NCBI RefSeq assembly: GCF_007673525.1
Contig: NZ_VDZU01000001.1
Coordinates: 992,001-1,056,000, forward strand
Source of the DNA: Fictibacillus phosphorivorans
GTDB lineage: Bacteria > Bacillota > Bacilli > Bacillales > Fictibacillaceae
DNA length: 64,000 nt
Direction: 5' to 3'
The stretch's first letter is position 1. Each line of letters starts with the position of its first letter. The notes below the pieces were generated by a model. That model saw only the letters and a list, made by a program, of their open reading frames with translations, ran no database searches and had not been told where the DNA came from. The translations under genes were made by a program, and so were the position numbers. Below, one piece after another: positions 60,434 through 64,000 of this stretch.

Positions 60434-62185
60434 TTATGAAGCTTCTTCTAAAAGAGGTTCTTCAATGGGAGAATCTGAGGCTTCTTCGTTCTCCACAGTT
60501 TGTTGTGGTGCTTTAGAAGCTTCAGCTTGTTCAACTTCTTGTGTGAACGCAGAAGTTGGTGTAGGGCATGAGTGTTCTTTTGAAACATTCTGATGATAAG
60601 TGGCTAATGCTTTTTGTTTTAACTCAGCATCAGTAACATTCGATGTTACTTTGATGCGTACTTCTATTACGATACCATCAATAATAATTTCAATGTAAAT
60701 CCAATGTTCTTTAGGAGTCTCCTCTTTAGGAGTCTCCTCTTTAGGTGTTTCTTCTTTAGGAGTTTCTTCTTTAGGAGTTTCTTCTTTAGGTGTTTCTTCT
60801 TTAGGAGTTTCTTCTTTAGGTGTTTCTTCTTTAGGTGTTTCTTCTTTAGGTGTTTCTTCTTTAGGAGTCTCCTCTTTAGGGGTCTCCTCTTTAGGCGTTT
60901 CCTCTTTAGGAGTCTCTACTTTAGGTGTCTCCTCTTTAGGTGTTTCTACCTTTGGCTTATCTTCCTTAGGTGCTTCTTTAGGTATATTTTCTTTCGGTAC
61001 TTCTGGTTTAGGTTTTTCCTCTTTAGGTAATTCCTGTTTCGGTTTATCTTCTACAGGTTTATCCTGCTTAGGTCTCTCCTCCTTTGGTGCTGTTACTACA
61101 GGTACACTCTTTGTAGGAGTTTTGTGTGTATTCTTGTCTTGTTCTCCTGCAGAAGGAGCAGGGGTATTTACATGTTTTTCAGGCTCGATTTTTACTGGTT
61201 TCTCAGCAGGCTTTTCTTCCTTTTTTGGAGAAGAAGGAATTTCAGCATGACTGACAGGTAATTCGAACGTTTTCTTTTGCTGAGGTTCTTGTACTTTTTC
61301 TTGAACCGGTAGTATTTCCTTCTCGAACTTTACTTCATTGCTTGAATCTTTTATATCTAAGATAGGAAGAGGTGGTTCGTATACAAGATCCACTTTTTTG
61401 CGATCAGAGGCTTCTACTGTTTCAATCTCTTCTTTTAAAAGCTCTTTGATCGGTCCTACCTTTTCAGATATTTCTTCGATAGTAAGACTGGAGATTTCGT
61501 TCTTTGTGATATTCTTACCTGACTTCTTAGCTGCCTTATAAATCGCATAGTGCCCAGGTGACATTTTCATCTTTTTAGATTGTTCACGTTCTTTAGAACT
61601 CATCACGATGGTGGTCATCTCTATTGAGTTCTTTTTAGCTTTCTCCGTCATGACTTTATTCACTTGTTGTTTGATTTCTTTTTCCTTATCAGCTGGTATT
61701 TCCTCAGATAAAGTTGTAGTGATCAATACTTCTTCCTTTGACTTCAGATAGCCAAGGTCTTCACATGTTTCAAAAATAAGGTCAGTTACATGTTCGATTT
61801 TTTCATTTTCCCAATCGTTCAACCGATCAAGAACCATATGTCCTTGCTGATTATAAGCAAAGATATCAAGAACTTTCATATCTTCATCGATCTTTAACTC
61901 GAGACTAGGATCCATGTTTATACCGACATATGCATATGCTCCAGGTCCAGATATCGGTGCAAGGACTTGAAAGAACAAGAGGAAGATCGCTAAAGCTACA
62001 GCAGTTCCGGTTTTCCAGTTAAAGATAGAAAAAGCAGTTTTTTTGTTCTCTTGTTTTACTGGAAGACGGATTTCTTGACCGACCATATAGGCAGCGTTGG
62101 TATTCTTAATCTTTTTAAATTCTCCGCCCTCAGCAAGAACGATGACATGGCGTTTGTTAACTTCTACAATAATCGCTTTGTTCAT
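60434..62185 (-). CDS. RsgI-like membrane anti-sigma factor with PKEET repeats
   Basis: A 583-residue one-pass membrane protein. Residues 1-50 are the RsgI N-terminal anti-sigma domain (MNKAIIVEVNKRHVIVLAEG, VGQEIRLPV). One helix follows (about 58-77, TAVALAIFLLFFQVLAPISG), then the juxtamembrane RsgI domain AYAYVGINMDPSLELKID. Next come a helical part, a long Pro/Lys/Glu-rich stalk with about 16 copies of PKEET or PKVET, and a C-terminal piece HWIYIEIIIDGIVIEVRIKV. The site of RsgI autocleavage is reported at an Asn-Pro bond; here the place reads Asp-Pro. The start codon overlaps the stop of the upstream SigI-like gene. The predicted ligand is not visible; no sugar-binding domain was recognised. 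Confidence 0.85.
   Translation of the reverse strand: MNKAIIVEVNKRHVIVLAEGGEFKKIKNTNAAYMVGQEIRLPVKQENKKTAFSIFNWKTGTAVALAIFLLFFQVLAPISGPGAYAYVGINMDPSLELKIDEDMKVLDIFAYNQQGHMVLDRLNDWENEKIEHVTDLIFETCEDLGYLKSKEEVLITTTLSEEIPADKEKEIKQQVNKVMTEKAKKNSIEMTTIVMSSKEREQSKKMKMSPGHYAIYKAAKKSGKNITKNEISSLTIEEISEKVGPIKELLKEEIETVEASDRKKVDLVYEPPLPILDIKDSSNEVKFEKEILPVQEKVQEPQQKKTFELPVSHAEIPSSPKKEEKPAEKPVKIEPEKHVNTPAPSAGEQDKNTHKTPTKSVPVVTAPKEERPKQDKPVEDKPKQELPKEEKPKPEVPKENIPKEAPKEDKPKVETPKEETPKVETPKEETPKEETPKEETPKEETPKEETPKEETPKEETPKEETPKEETPKEETPKEETPKEETPKEETPKEHWIYIEIIIDGIVIEVRIKVTSNVTDAELKQKALATYHQNVSKEHSCPTPTSAFTQEVEQAEASKAPQQTVENEEASDSPIEEPLLEEAS
60708..60950 (-). repeat. Tandem 15-bp repeats encoding PKEET/PKVET
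   Basis: About 16 units of 15 bases in register, differing mainly at third codon positions (for example GTTTCT versus GTCTCC). They encode the stalk of the RsgI-like protein. Such arrays change length by slippage. Confidence 0.95.
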
Positions 62186-62616
62186 TAGTGTTTTCCTCCC
62201 GTGCCAGGAACATATTGCAGCAACACTTGATAATTTTCTATAAAAATAAGGGTAAGAGCGGTTATGTATTCTCGCTGTTTTTTCATGGTGTGCTTCTGAC
62301 GCTGTGTACTTTCATTATGAAGAAGGGGCAACCGTTTCCACGTTAAAAAGTAATTCCGCATCTCAGGATCTTTCGAGATCTCTTCAGCAACTTTTATAGC
62401 TTGTTGTCTGTTTTCAACATCCTTAGGAGTGCTGGAGACTAAGTGACTAAACTCTATTCCATATTCTTTTAGACGCATTTTAAAATGCGATATTTCTTTT
62501 GCAGGATCTGGTTCATCCGTTGCATTCGTGCATAGACTCAACGATGAATGTGAAGACGGTGTTTCAAATGCAGGCTGAAATGATTTATTTTTTTTCGAAA
62601 ACCAACGGCGGATCAA
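62185..62616 (-). CDS. SigI-like protein without sigma region 2
   Basis: A 143-residue protein whose C-terminal 100 residues resemble the C-terminal domain of sigma factor SigI: EISHFKMRLKEYGIEFSHLV, then RQQAIKVAEEISKDPEMRNY, KRLPLL and REYITALTLIFIENYQVLL. SigI is about 250 residues and begins with region 2, which binds core polymerase and the -10 element. Here the N-terminal part is only a short basic and Ser/Pro-rich stretch. The TTG at 62616 follows GGAAGGAGGGGG; upstream there are only about 165 bases before mstX, so no region 2 can be hidden there. The stop overlaps the rsgI-like start, so they are coupled. The helix-turn-helix core looks weak. It may be an inactive remnant or a regulator of the partner. 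Confidence 0.75.
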   Translation of the reverse strand: MIRRWFSKKNKSFQPAFETPSSHSSLSLCTNATDEPDPAKEISHFKMRLKEYGIEFSHLVSSTPKDVENRQQAIKVAEEISKDPEMRNYFLTWKRLPLLHNESTQRQKHTMKKQREYITALTLIFIENYQVLLQYVPGTGGKH

Positions 62617-62694
62617 TTGTTCCCCCTCCTTCCAACGAATATGTAAAATAATATATTTCAAGATAATAATAACCAAATTATTATAGTATACTTT

Positions 62695-62710
62695 CCTATT
62701 AAAAAATAGG
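62695..62710. repeat. Inverted repeat between the SigI-like gene and mstX
   Basis: CCTATT-AAAA-AATAGG, a perfect palindrome in the divergent promoter region, near TATACT and TATAAT-like sequence read on the minus strand. Possible operator. Confidence 0.4.
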
Positions 62711-62781
62711 GAAGAAAGTCACAAGAGTAGATGTTTATGAAGTTTGATAGCGCTCATAGATGGAAAAACTGAGAGTGGGTG

Positions 62782-63048
62782 ATGAAGTTGAAATATAATA
62801 AGGAAGATCGAGAGAAATATAGTGAAGCGATAGATCGCATGCAAGAGGGTTTAGACAGCATGATCGATTTGTACAACGAAGCTGAAGATGATGAAGAGCT
62901 GATTCAATATGATGAAGAGGTCATAGCGGCAATCAGGCAAGCCAAAGAAAGCTTTGGAGAGGATTTTATCAACCAAAAGATAAACACGATCGTTAAAGAA
63001 GTGCTCTCACTCATGCAAGGGGGTCAGACCCCCAACAAAGACAAATAG
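62782..63048 (+). CDS. mstX: Mistic (MstX)-like membrane-integrating protein
   Basis: An 88-residue, strongly acidic protein that matches B. subtilis Mistic over most of its length: AIDRMQEGLDSMIDLYNEAE, ELIQYDEEV and KINTIVKEVLSLM. Mistic (110 residues) is a helical-bundle protein that associates with the membrane without a signal peptide and aids production of the K+ channel YugO. The N-terminal helix of the long form is absent here, as in the shorter Mistic orthologs of other Bacilli. It does not lie in an operon with yugO. Start codons GTG ATG AAG TTG are clustered; the ATG is chosen. Confidence 0.85.
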   Translation: MKLKYNKEDREKYSEAIDRMQEGLDSMIDLYNEAEDDEELIQYDEEVIAAIRQAKESFGEDFINQKINTIVKEVLSLMQGGQTPNKDK

Positions 63049-63087
63049 TGCTTCTTTGTACATCTCACTAGGACAGTCGTAACCTTC

Positions 63088-63140
63088 AAAACTAAACACC
63101 CGCCTTCAGTTATTTAAGAAGGCGGGTGTTTGGTTTTCTT
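63088..63140. terminator. Bidirectional terminator between mstX and the next gene
   Basis: AAAACTAAACACCCGCCTTC (63088-63107) pairs with GAAGGCGGGTGTTTGGTTTT (63118-63137), 20 bases with one mismatch. Confidence 0.93.
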
Positions 63141-63152
63141 ATAGAATGCATA

Positions 63153-63503
63153 TCATAGAACATACATAAAGATCGGAAACATGTTCCAGCATAACCATAG
63201 TGTAAAGATAAATAGAATAGAGATTGGAATAGACACTGTGTACTGAATCCATCTTGTTGTTCCTGAACTGAGCTGCCACACTTTACGAACGACAAGGATG
63301 AACAAAGGTATGGTCAATAGAAGAAAGAATAATCTTACCCAATATACATAAGTCACAGTATCAGGTGTTAATGAGAATAAAGAGATGAAGCACACGATGC
63401 CTATTATTCCATATAACGGCCAGATGACTTGTTTCATCTTCTTAGAATCATGTATTGTTAGAAGAGAGAATGCAATTAAGCAGATAATGGTGTATACAAT
63501 CAT
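63153..63503 (-). CDS. Four-helix membrane protein of unknown function
   Basis: A 116-residue protein with four hydrophobic segments (IVYTIICLIAFSLLTI, YGIIGIVCFISLFSL, LFFLLLTIPLFILVV, IPISILFIFTLWLCW). I recognise no family. TTAGGAGG sits six bases before the ATG, so it is a real gene. It lies between mstX and an oxidoreductase gene with no evident link. Confidence 0.7.
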   Translation of the reverse strand: MIVYTIICLIAFSLLTIHDSKKMKQVIWPLYGIIGIVCFISLFSLTPDTVTYVYWVRLFFLLLTIPLFILVVRKVWQLSSGTTRWIQYTVSIPISILFIFTLWLCWNMFPIFMYVL

Positions 63504-63622
63504 TATAGACCTCCTAACTTGTTATCTTTTACTCTATTCTCTGTTTTTAATTTTTATGAGATTACTATAAAATCAAAAGTAATTCTAGTAAAAACAAGAT
63601 ATGTAACAGAAAGGTGATAAGA

Positions 63623-64000
63623 ATGAAAATCGCAGTAATCAACGGAAGCTCAAGAGAAAACGGAAATACGGATGCTCTGACTCAAAAGGCATTAGACGGG
63701 ATTCCGTATACTTCTTTTTACCTCAAAAACCACAAGATAAATCCTATAGATGATCTACGCCACGATGAAGGAGGATTTGTTAAGGTAGACGACGATTATG
63801 AAGAGTTAATCAACCAGATTCTACAGCATGACGTACTTATTTTTGCTACTCCTGTTTACTGGTATGGAATGAGTGGGGTTATGAAAAACTTTGTAGATCG
63901 TTTCTCACAGAGCTTAAGAGATGAAACATTAAACTTTAAGAAAAGCATGAGCGAAAAAAAAGCTTATGTAATTATAGTTGGCGGAGACTATCCTCGAATA
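63623..64000 (+). CDS. Flavodoxin-fold NAD(P)H-dependent oxidoreductase, 5' part
   Basis: The first 126 codons of a gene that runs past the window. The N-terminus KIAVINGSSRENGNTD is the phosphate-binding loop for FMN, and FATPVYWYGMSGVMKNFVDRF is the conserved flavin-contact block of NADPH-dependent FMN reductases and NAD(P)H:quinone-type oxidoreductases. The exact family member cannot be chosen. AAAGGTG precedes the ATG. Confidence 0.88.
   Translation, partial: MKIAVINGSSRENGNTDALTQKALDGIPYTSFYLKNHKINPIDDLRHDEGGFVKVDDDYEELINQILQHDVLIFATPVYWYGMSGVMKNFVDRFSQSLRDETLNFKKSMSEKKAYVIIVGGDYPRI

Noticed and set aside
60704..61030. Long plus-strand frame rich in Phe, Arg and Leu opposite the rsgI-like gene
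   Set aside because: It is the antisense shadow of the PKEET repeat; it lacks a ribosome site and its repeat pattern is fully explained by the coding strand.

Overview
The window is a stretch of chromosome from a low-GC, endospore-forming member of the Bacillaceae. It carries sporulation genes (yunB, lytH, a YhcN/YlaJ-type lipoprotein, yutH, a Spo0E-like phosphatase, a YjcZ-like miniprotein). Gene content and order follow the lipA-yut-yum-yui-yug region of Bacillus subtilis, with insertions and rearrangements. Proteins are diverged enough from B. subtilis to suggest another genus; a Fictibacillus-like organism is my guess, not something the sequence proves. I see no rRNA, tRNA, CRISPR, prophage or intact insertion sequence.

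Layout. 1-5 kb: 3' end of a dihydrofolate reductase gene, yunB, a lysine-riboswitch-controlled NhaC-type transporter, and an NSS-family transporter with a 34-residue small subunit. 5-13 kb: lytH, lipA, yutC, yutD, small genes, yutE, a SufR-like regulator, yutF, yutG, yutH. 13-15 kb: a D-2-hydroxyacid dehydrogenase and an SDR oxidoreductase. 15-24.4 kb: a complete arginine/citrulline operon argC-argJ-argB-argD-carA-carB-argF with candidate Arg boxes before argC and carA. 24.6-31 kb: yutI (NifU-like), yuzD, a candidate Sm-fold protein, yutJ, yuzB, yutK, an FMN riboswitch with ribU, and dapF. 31-35 kb: divergent hypR/hypO-like pair, mqnE (futalosine menaquinone route), a Spo0E-like protein, yutM and two previously easy-to-miss small genes. 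35-45 kb: yumC, yumB with a Rex-like operator, NUDIX, yuiA, yuiB, yuiC, a BtuF-like protein, yuiD, a DUF309 protein, pepA, yuiF. 45-53 kb: CapA-like protein, kynU-kynB without kynA, a CvfC/YpgR-like HEAT protein, yugF, an aspartase-family enzyme. 53-64 kb: asnB, yugI, yuzA, a YugJ-like alcohol dehydrogenase, pgi, yugN, yugO, an RsgI-like anti-sigma gene coupled to a SigI-like gene that lacks sigma region 2, mstX (Mistic), a membrane protein, and the 5' part of a flavodoxin-fold oxidoreductase.

How they work together. The arginine block forms ornithine from glutamate by the acetyl cycle, supplies its own carbamoyl phosphate and makes citrulline. yutI, yutM and lipA concern iron-sulfur and lipoate assembly; yumC, yumB and yutJ are NAD(P)H flavoproteins; lysine- and FMN-responsive riboswitches control uptake genes. 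The least ordinary parts are the reduced SigI/RsgI-like module sitting between yugO and mstX, which are described as an operon in B. subtilis, and a family of about 136-bp imperfectly palindromic intergenic repeats present in three copies.
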